From the NCBI GenBank assembly GCA_030372335.1, contig JAUDCW010000005.1: DNA of 64,000 nucleotides, one strand, 5' to 3'. This document shows, in pieces, positions 16,340 to 25,083 of the stretch; within the stretch, counting starts at the first letter, position 1, and each line of letters opens with the position of its first letter. The DNA is from JALCOL01 sp022649665 (lineage in GTDB: Bacteria; Bacillota; Bacilli; Lactobacillales; Enterococcaceae). Below the pieces are notes generated by a model, which saw nothing but the letters and a program-made list of their open reading frames with translations, searched no databases and was not told the DNA's origin. A program made the translations under genes and the position numbers.

Positions 16340-17899
16340 CTATACCAGATAGACGCCCCCTGCCCCAAAGATCATCGCGACGACTAAAAAGTGTGACCAA
16401 AACGGCAGGAAGATGGTGCTGGCAAGCGCGTACAGAACGACTATGATCACGCCGATCAGCATCGTTCCCATCAACAGCAGGACCTGTCCGAGTGTTCCGG
16501 CGCCGCGCGCGAAAAGCTGTGTGATGCTGGTCCAATTCGTGAGGAGCAGGCGGTAATCGCGGGCGAAAAAGTGCAGTGATAAAATAAATGTGCTGAGCAG
16601 CATCCCGATCAGTAAAGAAATTCCGTGAAGCAGCGGTGCTTTGAAAATCAAAATGCCGGCGATTCCGACGATCAGCGTAAGCGCGATTTGGAGCAGCGCA
16701 GCGAATATAAACTTTTCGCCCAAATATATTCTTTGCGACAGCGGCAGGGCTTTGACATAATCAAAGTTCTCGCGGTCAAGCGAGATGATGTTTGCCGCAA
16801 ACGAAGCCTGATTGACGATCAAAAAAGAAAGAATAAAACCGCTGACAAAGAAGACCCCAAAGTATCGCGGCGAAAGACCGGCAAGTGAAAAATGCCCGGT
16901 GAAAGCAAAGGAAACGAAAAAAATCAGGGGCATCATCAGCGAACTCGAGAAAACCTGCATGATCAAATTCGGATTTTGGATCAAACGAAAATTGTACCCG
17001 AATAAAATTTGCCGCAAGTTCTGGTTCGCTTTATGCTTGCGGGTCAGACGTTCCCCTGGTGTGCTGAGTGCGATCATCTGATCAAAGATCCGCGGAACGA
17101 TCAAAACGCGTAAAAGCAGCAAGCCAAGCGCTAAAACGAGAATGATTCCGGCGAGGCTCAACAACCCCTGTACAGAAAATGGCGCATGCACGACCATATA
17201 AAACGGCAGCAAAAATTTCAATGCCGGCCGGTCGCTAAAACCAGTCGTTGAAGTTTGTACTGAGGTCGTTTGCGAGTTCATCCAAAAAACACTGAGCAAG
17301 ACGACTGCCATCGTGAGAAAAAGCATCACGGAGGTCAGTGCTTTTTTATGTGTTTGGAAAAACTTCAAACGGGTCAGCAGGAAAACCACGAAACTGCTGA
17401 GTACAAAAACATAGCCGCTCATTAATAGAAAAGAGAATAGTGAGCAGATCACGTTAAGAAACAGATTCACACCGCTGCGCAAACCCGTCAAAAAATTCAG
17501 CACTAAAAGCGGCAGCATGAACGGAATGATCGTAATCGCGACAACTAAAATTTTGGACAAAAAAATCTCAAATTGCCGAAACGGCAGCGGCAAATAATCG
17601 ACCAGGTCGCGGCTCTCAAAGAAAATATTGTAGATTCCCGAGATCCCTTGGGAAAAGCCGAGGACTGCGAACAAAGCGCAGTAATATGTGAAAAATCCCG
17701 GCATTTTGCTGTAATCGATCGCGAACATCGTGGCCGCATAGACAAAAATAAAGATTGCACCGCTGAATAAATACTGATTGATGATGCTTTGTGTCAGTTT
17801 TCGACCGCTTTTGCCTTTTTTTCGCAGGCGATCGGTGACTTGCGGATTCAAATAGCGCAAATTGACTCGGGCGAGTGCGAAAAGCTGTCTGCTATTCAT
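16340..17899 (-). CDS. ABC exporter permease subunit
   Basis: A 519-residue integral membrane protein with at least twelve hydrophobic segments in two similar halves, no lipobox and no ATPase. It is paired with the ATPase gene just upstream, which it overlaps by 8 nt. The start at ATG 17899 (MNSRQLFALARVN) follows GGAGGAG; an ATG 36 nt further upstream lies inside the ATPase gene. The substrate cannot be predicted. Related two-gene exporters in Firmicutes handle lipids, peptides or antibiotics. Confidence 0.8.
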   Translation of the reverse strand: MNSRQLFALARVNLRYLNPQVTDRLRKKGKSGRKLTQSIINQYLFSGAIFIFVYAATMFAIDYSKMPGFFTYYCALFAVLGFSQGISGIYNIFFESRDLVDYLPLPFRQFEIFLSKILVVAITIIPFMLPLLVLNFLTGLRSGVNLFLNVICSLFSFLLMSGYVFVLSSFVVFLLTRLKFFQTHKKALTSVMLFLTMAVVLLSVFWMNSQTTSVQTSTTGFSDRPALKFLLPFYMVVHAPFSVQGLLSLAGIILVLALGLLLLRVLIVPRIFDQMIALSTPGERLTRKHKANQNLRQILFGYNFRLIQNPNLIMQVFSSSLMMPLIFFVSFAFTGHFSLAGLSPRYFGVFFVSGFILSFLIVNQASFAANIISLDRENFDYVKALPLSQRIYLGEKFIFAALLQIALTLIVGIAGILIFKAPLLHGISLLIGMLLSTFILSLHFFARDYRLLLTNWTSITQLFARGAGTLGQVLLLMGTMLIGVIIVVLYALASTIFLPFWSHFLVVAMIFGAGGVYLV

Positions 17900-18653
17900 G
17901 ACTCTCCTCCAATTCATCGACGAGCGATTGATCATTTTGCCGACCGGCCATTTTCAAATAAACTGCTTCCAGCGATTCGCCCGGATACTGATCAAGCAAT
18001 TTATCGACAGAGCCGTTATAAATCAGTGCGCCTTCTTTTAAGATCGCCAACTCGTCGCACAACTGCTGCGCGGTATCCAAGACGTGCGTCGAAAAGATCA
18101 CGGTCTTCCCTTTTTTCGCATGTGCCTTCATCATCTCTTTCAAGTCAAAAGAGGCTTGCGGATCGAGCCCTTGCATCGGTTCATCCAAGATCCAGATCTC
18201 GGGATCTGGCAACAGTGCTCCGATCAAGATCGTTTTTTGGCGCATCCCATGGGAAAAGCTGTCCAGCGCCTCATTAGCCCGAGCCTTCATACTGAAAAGA
18301 TCAGTCAGCTCATTCAGACGTTTTTCCTTTTGCACATTATCCATTTGAAAGGCGGCGGCGATCAGATCCCAATATTCATTTGCGGTCAATTGCAAAAAAA
18401 TGTCGGGCGAATCAGGCACATAGCCGATCTTGCGCTTTACATCAAGACGGTGGCTTTCCAGATCCAGCCCGTCGACCGTGATCGTGCCGCTCGTCGGTTC
18501 GATCACACTGACGATGCTTTTGATCGTTGTCGATTTCCCCGCGCCATTGTGTCCCAAAAAACCGAAGATCTCCCCTTGGCGGATCGTTAAACTCAGATCT
18601 TTCAATGCTGTTTTATCCCCATACACTTTTGTTAAGTCTTTCAGTTCGATCAT
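17892..18653 (-). CDS. ABC exporter ATP-binding subunit
   Basis: A 253-residue ABC ATPase. Walker A is GHNGAGKST (about residues 34-42), the signature region is SFSHGMRQK, Walker B is WILDEP followed by GLDP, and the H-loop is FSTH. The signature SHGMRQK is typical of ABC-2-type export ATPases. It powers the adjacent permease. Confidence 0.9.
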   Translation of the reverse strand: MIELKDLTKVYGDKTALKDLSLTIRQGEIFGFLGHNGAGKSTTIKSIVSVIEPTSGTITVDGLDLESHRLDVKRKIGYVPDSPDIFLQLTANEYWDLIAAAFQMDNVQKEKRLNELTDLFSMKARANEALDSFSHGMRQKTILIGALLPDPEIWILDEPMQGLDPQASFDLKEMMKAHAKKGKTVIFSTHVLDTAQQLCDELAILKEGALIYNGSVDKLLDQYPGESLEAVYLKMAGRQNDQSLVDELEESHE

Positions 18654-18674
18654 AATATCCTCCTTATGTTGTTA

Positions 18675-19307
18675 CTAGCTCTTTTTAATCGGATGACGGA
18701 TCACGGTTTTCAGCTTTTCCGAGGCTGTTTTTCTGGGATCGTTCAAATAGATTTCATGATGATAGCGTCCGCCAGAAAAATCGCTGGCAAAACCATGCTT
18801 CTCCGCAAAATTTTCCATTTGTGAGACGGTCGCCGGCTCAGTATCGTAAGGCCCAAGATGCATACACTGGACGCAAAGGCTTTCCGCATAAGAAAAAAAT
18901 TCAATATTTGAAAAATCTTTCTTCTTTTTGCGGGACGCTTCTTCCTGTGCACATTCAAAGTCGCTTCGCGTGACAAAGTCCGGCAAGCGGATCAGCGAGA
19001 TCCAGTGGAAGTCTTTCTTCTTGGAATAATCAACTCCTTTGATCCCGTTTTGCCACCAGAGACCCTCCAGCGGCGGGACGACATATTCAAAAAATCCCTT
19101 GATTTGATGCGGTCCGCGGTAGCTCATCTTGAGCGTATAGGCGAGCGCGTAAAGTGTGGAAAGTGCAGTGCTGTACTCGCCAGCCGAGTCATTTGGATCC
19201 CCCATCCCGCGGACAGCCAAAAAATTCATCGGCGGGATCTCGATAATCGCCGGCTTTTTTGCCGGCCGATAAAATTCTTTGTACTCTTTCTTGAAATCAA
19301 ACGCCAT
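18675..19307 (-). CDS. GyrI-like small-molecule-binding domain protein
   Basis: A 210-residue protein of the GyrI-like/SOUL-type fold that binds or hydrolyses small cyclic compounds, and without a DNA-binding domain. PPMNFLAVRGMGDPN at the N-terminus and GRYHHEIYLNDPRK near the end are typical. AAGGAGG precedes ATG 19307. It lies 21 nt upstream of the ABC exporter and is probably co-transcribed, which hints at a shared role in handling a toxic compound (inference). Confidence 0.8.
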   Translation of the reverse strand: MAFDFKKEYKEFYRPAKKPAIIEIPPMNFLAVRGMGDPNDSAGEYSTALSTLYALAYTLKMSYRGPHQIKGFFEYVVPPLEGLWWQNGIKGVDYSKKKDFHWISLIRLPDFVTRSDFECAQEEASRKKKKDFSNIEFFSYAESLCVQCMHLGPYDTEPATVSQMENFAEKHGFASDFSGGRYHHEIYLNDPRKTASEKLKTVIRHPIKKS

Positions 19308-19384
19308 CGGTATCCTCCTTTTCAATGATCGATTCACCGTTATGCTCATTATACTGTAACATTTCGAAAGATTCTTTTGATATT

Positions 19385-19444
19385 CAAAAAATGGACTCCT
19401 GGATCGCTGTTTTTGCCAGCGGATCTTCAGAAGTCCATTTTTCG
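19385..19444 (-). terminator. Terminator of the LCP-family gene
   Basis: AATGGACT and AGTCCATT form the base of a long stem, continued by shorter GATC and GCTG/CAGC pairings. On the minus strand it is followed by TTTTTTGAATA. Confidence 0.7.
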
Positions 19445-19449
19445 TATTT

Positions 19450-20637
19450 TTATTTCGCTAAAAATTCCTGCAAAGCTTGCTTGTTCTCAGTCGTATTGAT
19501 CTCGAGGACGTCGCCAGCATAATCGTAGTAGCCTTCCCACCAAGTCCCGTCAACCGGGATCGAGAAGCGTTCCATTTTTTTATGCGAGATCATTTGACCT
19601 AAACCGCTTTTGATGATGAAGCTGTTCGGCAGGTTATTCGCACTGTAGCCGAATGCTTTCCCGGCAGCGTATGGCAGCCGCAGCAGCGTAAGAGGATTTC
19701 TCAGTTGGCTGGTAACCGCACTGACAACTTGCTGCTGGCGGCGGATCCGCCCAAAGTCGCTTTCCGCATCTTTTCGGAAGCGCGCATATTGCAGCAGAGT
19801 ATTCCCGTTCATCCGCTGTTCGCCCTTTTCGATCGTCACGCCGTCTAAGTTTAAACTTTTTTCGGCATCGATCTTGACGCCGCGCGGAAAAAGATCATCA
19901 ATGATTTTTTCGAATGTTGCAAAGTTGACATGCATATAATATTGGATATCCAGATCGAAATTTCGTTTGAGCGTTTGCCGCAAAAGCTCAGCGCCGCCGG
20001 TTGAATAGGCCGAATTGATCTTGTTCGGCGCATTGTTCGGGATATCGACGAATGTATCGCGCATGATCGAGATTAGTTTAGGCGCTTTATGAGGCGCCAA
20101 ATGAAGGACCATGATCGTATCAGTTCGTGTGCCTTCAACTCCTTCGCGGTCATCGCTGCCAAGCAGGAGGATATTCGTCGAGCCGTCGCTTGCTTTGACG
20201 CCGTTGAATGTTTCAGTTTTGATCGTTCGTTCGATATTGCCGTCATGCTTGCCTTTGAAAAACATCGCTACAGAATAGACTGAAAGTACGAGCAAAATGA
20301 TCAGCACCGTGCGCAAAAAGCGTTTGAAGCGGCTCTTTTTTTTAGGCGGTTTCTCGCTTTCACCAGCTTGCCGGGCTGCCTTTTTGCGGGCGCGTTTTTT
20401 AAGTGCTCCTTGCGGCTTTCCTTCCAGCTGCTGCATTCTTTTCTGACGCAAGATCAGTACCGGATTATATTCGTTATCATAGTAGTATTCACCATCTGGA
20501 TCTTGGTAATAAAAGCGTTCCGTTTGCGCATTGTAAAAGTATTTGCGCCCTTTCCAGCCAGGAAGCTCCATATTGCCGTACAGCTCATGGAATTTTTGAT
20601 AAAGATCATAGCGGTTCAAGTCATCATTCTGGGACAT
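19450..20637 (-). CDS. LytR-CpsA-Psr family cell-wall polymer ligase
   Basis: A 395-residue LCP protein that attaches undecaprenyl-linked glycopolymers such as teichoic acid to peptidoglycan. A single membrane span (about 110-130) is followed by the extracellular LCP domain with NILLLGSDDREG, SIMRDTFVDIP, NKINSAYSTGG and FRKDAESDFGRIRRQQQ (the pyrophosphate-binding Arg/Asp set). The cytoplasmic N-terminus is unusual: about 45 residues rich in Tyr/Phe/Trp resembling a WW-type module (LPGWKGRKYFYNAQTERFYY), then a Lys/Arg-rich linker. Monocistronic, with its own terminator. Confidence 0.92.
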   Translation of the reverse strand: MSQNDDLNRYDLYQKFHELYGNMELPGWKGRKYFYNAQTERFYYQDPDGEYYYDNEYNPVLILRQKRMQQLEGKPQGALKKRARKKAARQAGESEKPPKKKSRFKRFLRTVLIILLVLSVYSVAMFFKGKHDGNIERTIKTETFNGVKASDGSTNILLLGSDDREGVEGTRTDTIMVLHLAPHKAPKLISIMRDTFVDIPNNAPNKINSAYSTGGAELLRQTLKRNFDLDIQYYMHVNFATFEKIIDDLFPRGVKIDAEKSLNLDGVTIEKGEQRMNGNTLLQYARFRKDAESDFGRIRRQQQVVSAVTSQLRNPLTLLRLPYAAGKAFGYSANNLPNSFIIKSGLGQMISHKKMERFSIPVDGTWWEGYYDYAGDVLEINTTENKQALQEFLAK

Positions 20638-20743
20638 ACTTCCACCTCAACATTTTCAAGAGTTGCTTCTTCTAGATTACACTATTTCGTTTTTATTTCC
20701 ACCTTTCACTTGAAAAATTTCCAATAATTTACTTTTTATCAAA

Positions 20744-20908
20744 AAAAGAGGCTGGGACAAAAGTCATGTCCCAGCCTCTTTTTCCGAATAAACGGTGTTC
20801 CAAAAGCTGCCTCTTCCGAAATAGTTCGAAAAATCTCAAAAATATAAGAGACTATTTTCGAATTTTTCTTCCTATTTCTCGAAGCTGAGCACTTTTGTCA
20901 CAACCTCA
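20744..20908 (-). repeat. 165-bp MITE-like intergenic repeat, copy B
   Basis: The reverse complement runs GAGGTTGTGACAAAAGTGCT to GACTTTTGTCCCAGCCTC and matches copy A over its full length. It lies 3 nt after the mogA stop codon. Its strong hairpin (about 20745-20782) probably terminates the molybdate operon. Confidence 0.8.
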
Positions 20909-20911
20909 TCG

Positions 20912-21406
20912 TTAATCGTGATCGCTCATCGCCCCGGTCAAAATATCTAAACCATGTTCTAATTGCGGCGTGATCCACTCGAGAGATTCGCTGACGGCTT
21001 TGGCACTGCCGGGAAGATTCACGATCAAGGTTTTCTTCCGGATCGCCGCGACCCCGCGCGAAAGCATCGCGCGCGGCGTGATCTTCAGACTATAGTAGCG
21101 CAGCGCTTCAGCAACGCCGGGCACATTTTTCTCAGCGATCGCAAGTGTCGCCTCGGGGGTTACGTCACGCGGTGAAAAACCGGTGCCGCCGGTCGTCATG
21201 ATCAAATCACAAGTATTTTCATCAGCCCATTCTTTCAGCTGCGCCGAAATTTGTGCTTGTTCATCCGGCAAAATTTTTTGGGCAACGATCTCGTAGCCTT
21301 CCATTTGCAAAAATTCGCTGATCGTCGGCCCTGAAACATCGACACGCTGGCCTTTTGAGCCTTTGTCGCTCAATGTCAGCACAGCAACGCGGTATGGTTT
21401 TGTCAT
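20912..21406 (-). CDS. mogA: MoaB/MogA-type molybdopterin-handling protein
   Basis: A 164-residue protein that in MogA adenylylates molybdopterin before molybdenum insertion. The family loop TGGTGFSPRDVTPEAT and NLPGSAKAV are present. It overlaps modC by 4 nt. Last gene of the operon that starts with the DCCP-like reductase. MogA and MoaB cannot be separated by these motifs alone. Confidence 0.9.
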   Translation of the reverse strand: MTKPYRVAVLTLSDKGSKGQRVDVSGPTISEFLQMEGYEIVAQKILPDEQAQISAQLKEWADENTCDLIMTTGGTGFSPRDVTPEATLAIAEKNVPGVAEALRYYSLKITPRAMLSRGVAAIRKKTLIVNLPGSAKAVSESLEWITPQLEHGLDILTGAMSDHD

Positions 21407-22446
21407 TTTTCATTCTCCTCTTCTCTTAACAGCAGGATCTTTTCAGGATCAACATATAATTTATCAGGCAGGCGTTCCGGCATTTCCCTTTTGGCGATCA
21501 TCCACCAGACTTTTTTTGGACCGGCGGTTTTGCAGACGTAATTCATTTCAAACGGTTCATTGATCGTCGAGTCCGCTTCGATCGCAAAGACATTGATGCG
21601 GTTTTGCGCAGAAGGACCGCCAAAATCATGCGCCCGGATCCCGATCGCGCAGATCTCGTCTGAAATTGGGCGATCGACTGTCAAATTCACGCCCCAATCA
21701 AGGGCACGCAGGCGTTTTCCCGCGATTTTTTCGATTCGCGAGATGTTTTTACAACCGGTCAGCCGCGCCGCCTTGACAAGCTGCGGATCATAAAAGAGCG
21801 TTTTGGTTTCTTCTTGGATCAAGACTTTGCCGCGGTCCATCACGATCAAATTCTGGCTGAGTTCATACACCTCATTGCGGCTGTGTGTGACCATCAAGAT
21901 CATTCCTTCATAGGCATCCAAATGTTCTTTGAGCTCCAGCGTCAATTCGCTGCGCAAATGTTCATCGAGTGCTGAAAACGGTTCGTCAAGCAAGAGCGCA
22001 CGCGGATGATTGGCAAAGATCCGTGCCAAAGCCGCGCGCTGCTGCTGACCGCCGGAAAGCTGGCGCGGATAGCGGTCCGCCAGTTCGAGAATCGAAAAGC
22101 GCTCGAGAAGTTCTGCCAGTTCGGTCTCCGCGTTTTCTCCATTATAGCCGATCAAGATGTTTTCACGAACTGTCATGTTTGGAAACAGCGCGTAGTTTTG
22201 GAACAAGTAGCCGACTTTGCGTTCTTGCGGCTTCAAGTTGATTTTTTTTTCGCTGTCGAACAAGATGCGTCCATCGAGTTCGATATAGCCCGTGTCAGGC
22301 GTGATCAAACCGGCGATACATTTGAGCGTGATGCTTTTCCCGCAGCCCGAGGCTCCTAAAATTCCGAGAAGCCCTTCTTCATTTGAAAAATCGACATTCA
22401 AATGAAAATTTTTGAAATCCTTTTTTATTTTTACGATCAATGTCAT
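21403..22446 (-). CDS. modC: Molybdate ABC importer, ATP-binding subunit
   Basis: A 347-residue ABC ATPase: Walker A GASGCGKS (about 31-38), signature LSGGQQQR, Walker B LLLDEPFSALD, H-loop VTH. The C-terminal ~110 residues form a TOBE/Mop-like regulatory domain. It energises uptake through ModB. The gene lies 4 nt after modB. Confidence 0.92.
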   Translation of the reverse strand: MTLIVKIKKDFKNFHLNVDFSNEEGLLGILGASGCGKSITLKCIAGLITPDTGYIELDGRILFDSEKKINLKPQERKVGYLFQNYALFPNMTVRENILIGYNGENAETELAELLERFSILELADRYPRQLSGGQQQRAALARIFANHPRALLLDEPFSALDEHLRSELTLELKEHLDAYEGMILMVTHSRNEVYELSQNLIVMDRGKVLIQEETKTLFYDPQLVKAARLTGCKNISRIEKIAGKRLRALDWGVNLTVDRPISDEICAIGIRAHDFGGPSAQNRINVFAIEADSTINEPFEMNYVCKTAGPKKVWWMIAKREMPERLPDKLYVDPEKILLLREEENEK

Positions 22447-22450
22447 CGGC

Positions 22451-23131
22451 TCACCCCTTCAACTCATCTTTTGCGGTAAACCAGTTCAGCGCCACGACGA
22501 CGATAAACGAGAACAATGTGATCACGAGGACATAATTGCCGGCTGTCCGCATGTCGCCGCCTGCCACAGCAGAATAGATCGCCAGCGGCAGTGTTTGTGT
22601 TTTACCCGCCATGTTGCCGGCAATCATTGCGGTCGCACCGAACTCGCCCAAGCCACGGGCAAAAGAAAGCACCCCGCCGGAGGCAACGCCCGGAAGTGCA
22701 GCCGGCATGATGATCCGCCAAAATATTTTATTTTCCGAAAGACCAAGCGTGCGCCCGGCATCGATCAAGTCGCGATCGACTTGCTCAAACGCGCCGCGCG
22801 CTGAGCGGTACATCAGCGGAAACGCGATCACGACTGCGGCTAAAACCGTCGCGCTCCAAGAAAAAGCGATTCGAAAACCAAAATAATCGATAAAAAATTT
22901 ACCCAGCGGACGTCTGACGCCAAAAAGATACAACAGGAAATAGCCGGCGACGGTCGGCGGCAAAACGAGCGGCAATGTCAAAACACCGTCTAAAAGCATT
23001 TTTATTTTTTCATGCTTCATGCTGGCAACTTTTTTGGCAATGAAAAGTCCTAAGAAGAACGTGACCAAAATGCTGAGTGTCGCGGTTTTAGCAGAAATGA
23101 TCAGCGGTTCCCATGTCATATGCGAAGTCAT
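22451..23131 (-). CDS. modB: Molybdate ABC importer, permease subunit
   Basis: A 226-residue permease with five to six membrane spans. LPLVLPPTVAGYFLL and the coupling-loop segment GLGEFGATAMIAGN are typical of ModB. ATG 23131 follows AAAGGAG; an upstream in-frame start would read through the terminator-like hairpin and is rejected. Confidence 0.92.
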   Translation of the reverse strand: MTSHMTWEPLIISAKTATLSILVTFFLGLFIAKKVASMKHEKIKMLLDGVLTLPLVLPPTVAGYFLLYLFGVRRPLGKFFIDYFGFRIAFSWSATVLAAVVIAFPLMYRSARGAFEQVDRDLIDAGRTLGLSENKIFWRIIMPAALPGVASGGVLSFARGLGEFGATAMIAGNMAGKTQTLPLAIYSAVAGGDMRTAGNYVLVITLFSFIVVVALNWFTAKDELKG

Positions 23132-23148
23132 GTGCACTCCTTTCAAGC

Positions 23149-23189
23149 AAAAAAGCAGTCCGCGACTTTTATTCAAGTCGCGGTGCTGC
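23149..23189 (-). terminator. Intercistronic terminator between modA and modB
   Basis: On the minus strand a GCAG..CCGCGACTT stem with complementary AAGTCGCGG..CTGC is followed by six T residues. It lies between the binding-protein gene and the permease gene, so transcription beyond modA would be partial and ModA would be made in excess over ModBC. Confidence 0.75.
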
Positions 23190-23206
23190 CTTCTCGCCGT
23201 CCACCA

Positions 23207-24058
23207 TTATTTTTTCAAATTCGATTTGAATCCGTAGTCTTCAAAGACTTTCATTGCATCGTCTTTTTGCAGATAATCGATCAATAATTTTGCTTCATCT
23301 TTATGTTTTGAAGCGGTAACGATACCGATCGGATAAACGACAGGAGTTTTCAGGGAATCGGTTGGTGCAGTTGCGACCACTTTGACTTTGTCTTTCATCG
23401 TCGCTGCATCGGTCGCGTAAACGACCCCGGCATCCGCACTGCCTTCTGCCACCCAGTTCAAAACTTCAGTAACGTTCGTTCCCAAGCTCAATTTGTCTTG
23501 GAGACCGTCCCACAAGTTCATGCTGGTCAATGCTTCCTTAGCATATTGTCCAGCTGGAACACTTGCTGGATCGCCGACTGCGACTTTATTTGCTTTTGAA
23601 AGATCATCGAATGATTTGATATCTTCTTTCGAGTCTTTCGGGATGATCAAAACGACTTTGTTTTCCAAAAGATCAACGACTGAATCTTTGTCGACCAAGT
23701 TGGCATCTGTCAGTGCCGTCATTTGTTTCGTAGCGGCGGAGAAGAAGACATCCGCATCCATTCCTTCTTCGATCTGTGTTTGCAGTTTACCGGAGCTGTC
23801 ATACGTTCCTTTGACAGTGATCCACGGATAAGCTTTTTGGAACATCGGGATCAATTTGTCATCGAATGAATACTTCAAGCTGGCTGCAGCGGCGAGGTTC
23901 AGAGTAACTGGATCATGTTTTTCGGAACTGCTGGTCTTTTCTGTTTTTGCTTTGGTAGAAGAGCTTGCAGCAGACTTCCCGGAATCAGAAGATCCGCACG
24001 CTGATAGGGCAATCAGGGCAAGAGAGAGCACGGCAAAAAGTTTAACAAATTTTTTCAT
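23207..24058 (-). CDS. modA: Molybdate-binding lipoprotein
   Basis: A 283-residue extracellular binding lipoprotein. The signal peptide ends in LSACGSS, so Cys21 would be lipidated; a Ser/Lys-rich linker follows. The mature part has the ModA patterns LNLAAAASL, FSAATKQM and VGDPASVPAGQYAKEAL. ATG 24058 is preferred over a start ten codons earlier because a lipoprotein signal begins there. Tungstate binding is also possible. Confidence 0.92.
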   Translation of the reverse strand: MKKFVKLFAVLSLALIALSACGSSDSGKSAASSSTKAKTEKTSSSEKHDPVTLNLAAAASLKYSFDDKLIPMFQKAYPWITVKGTYDSSGKLQTQIEEGMDADVFFSAATKQMTALTDANLVDKDSVVDLLENKVVLIIPKDSKEDIKSFDDLSKANKVAVGDPASVPAGQYAKEALTSMNLWDGLQDKLSLGTNVTEVLNWVAEGSADAGVVYATDAATMKDKVKVVATAPTDSLKTPVVYPIGIVTASKHKDEAKLLIDYLQKDDAMKVFEDYGFKSNLKK

Positions 24059-24092
24059 TTTTGAAACAACATCCTTTCGATCCAACATTTTT

Positions 24093-25076
24093 TTATGCTA
24101 AAAGGCCGCCATGGCCTAATGCAGCGATATCACGGGGTGTTAATTTTTCGCCGGCTAAAATCCGCGGCAAAATCAAATCAAAAACCGTTTTCGGCGCGAA
24201 CATCACTGAACCCGGCAGACCCATCACCGGCAGCTTGCCATCATAATAAGCGAGCATCAGCATCGCTCCCGGCAGAACCGGGGTGCCGTATGTCACGATC
24301 TCAGCACCGGTTTGTTTGATCGCAAGCGGCGTCTTATCATCCGGATCCACACTCATCCCGCCAGTCACTAAGACCATTTCAGCACCTTCAGCGATCATTT
24401 TTTGGATCGCCGCCGTAACATCACTCGGTTCGTCACCATATACTTCGTGAAAAGCGATCGTTGAACCGAATGCGGCGAGCTTTTCTTTTAGGACCGGCGT
24501 GAATTCATCTTTGATCCGGCCTTTTAAAACTTCACTGCCGGTATTGATCACACCGACTTTTTTCGGCTTGATCACGTCCAGCGAAAGCAGCGGTTTGTCG
24601 CCGATCTGTTTTTGGATCTGCGCCATTTTCTCTTGTTCGATCGTCAGCGGGATGATCCGCATCCCGGCCAGCTTGTCGCCTTTTTTCACCGGCGTGAAGC
24701 TTTTTTTCGTTGCGATCATCATTTCACCGAAGAGATTGACTTCGAGAAGGCGCTCGATATCGACATGCAGCACGCCGTCTGCTTGTGCGATCACTTCGAT
24801 CTTTCCTTCAGAAACGTCGCTTGCTTTGAACAACGGATCACTTCCAGCACTCATTTGGTAAAGGATCTGGGCTGCTTCATTTTCATGGATCATGCCTTCT
24901 TCTTCTTCCCAAACATAGAGATGTTCTTTCCCCATCGAAAGCAGCACCGGGATATCTTCTTTGGTGACGATATGCCCTTTTTTAAAGGCCGGCCCCTTTT
25001 TCACTCCTTTGATGATCTGGGTATGATCATGAGCAAGTGCCAAACCAACTGCATCTTCTGTTCTGATTTCTTTCAT
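24093..25076 (-). CDS. MoeA-like molybdopterin-binding protein
   Basis: A 327-residue protein shorter than MoeA (about 400). Its N-terminus (RTEDAVGLALAHDHTQIIKG, GPAFKKGHIV, GKEHLYVWE) is that of the family found beside molybdenum hydroxylase genes. The C-terminal part is a MoCF-type molybdopterin-binding domain with NTGSEV, VTGGMSVDPDD and MGLPGSVMF. ATG 25076 is chosen from AAGGATG upstream. It may deliver or insert molybdenum into a pterin cofactor, but no Moco biosynthesis genes (moaA, moaC, moaE) lie in this window. Confidence 0.85.
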   Translation of the reverse strand: MKEIRTEDAVGLALAHDHTQIIKGVKKGPAFKKGHIVTKEDIPVLLSMGKEHLYVWEEEEGMIHENEAAQILYQMSAGSDPLFKASDVSEGKIEVIAQADGVLHVDIERLLEVNLFGEMMIATKKSFTPVKKGDKLAGMRIIPLTIEQEKMAQIQKQIGDKPLLSLDVIKPKKVGVINTGSEVLKGRIKDEFTPVLKEKLAAFGSTIAFHEVYGDEPSDVTAAIQKMIAEGAEMVLVTGGMSVDPDDKTPLAIKQTGAEIVTYGTPVLPGAMLMLAYYDGKLPVMGLPGSVMFAPKTVFDLILPRILAGEKLTPRDIAALGHGGLLA

Positions 25077-25083
25077 TTTGTGT

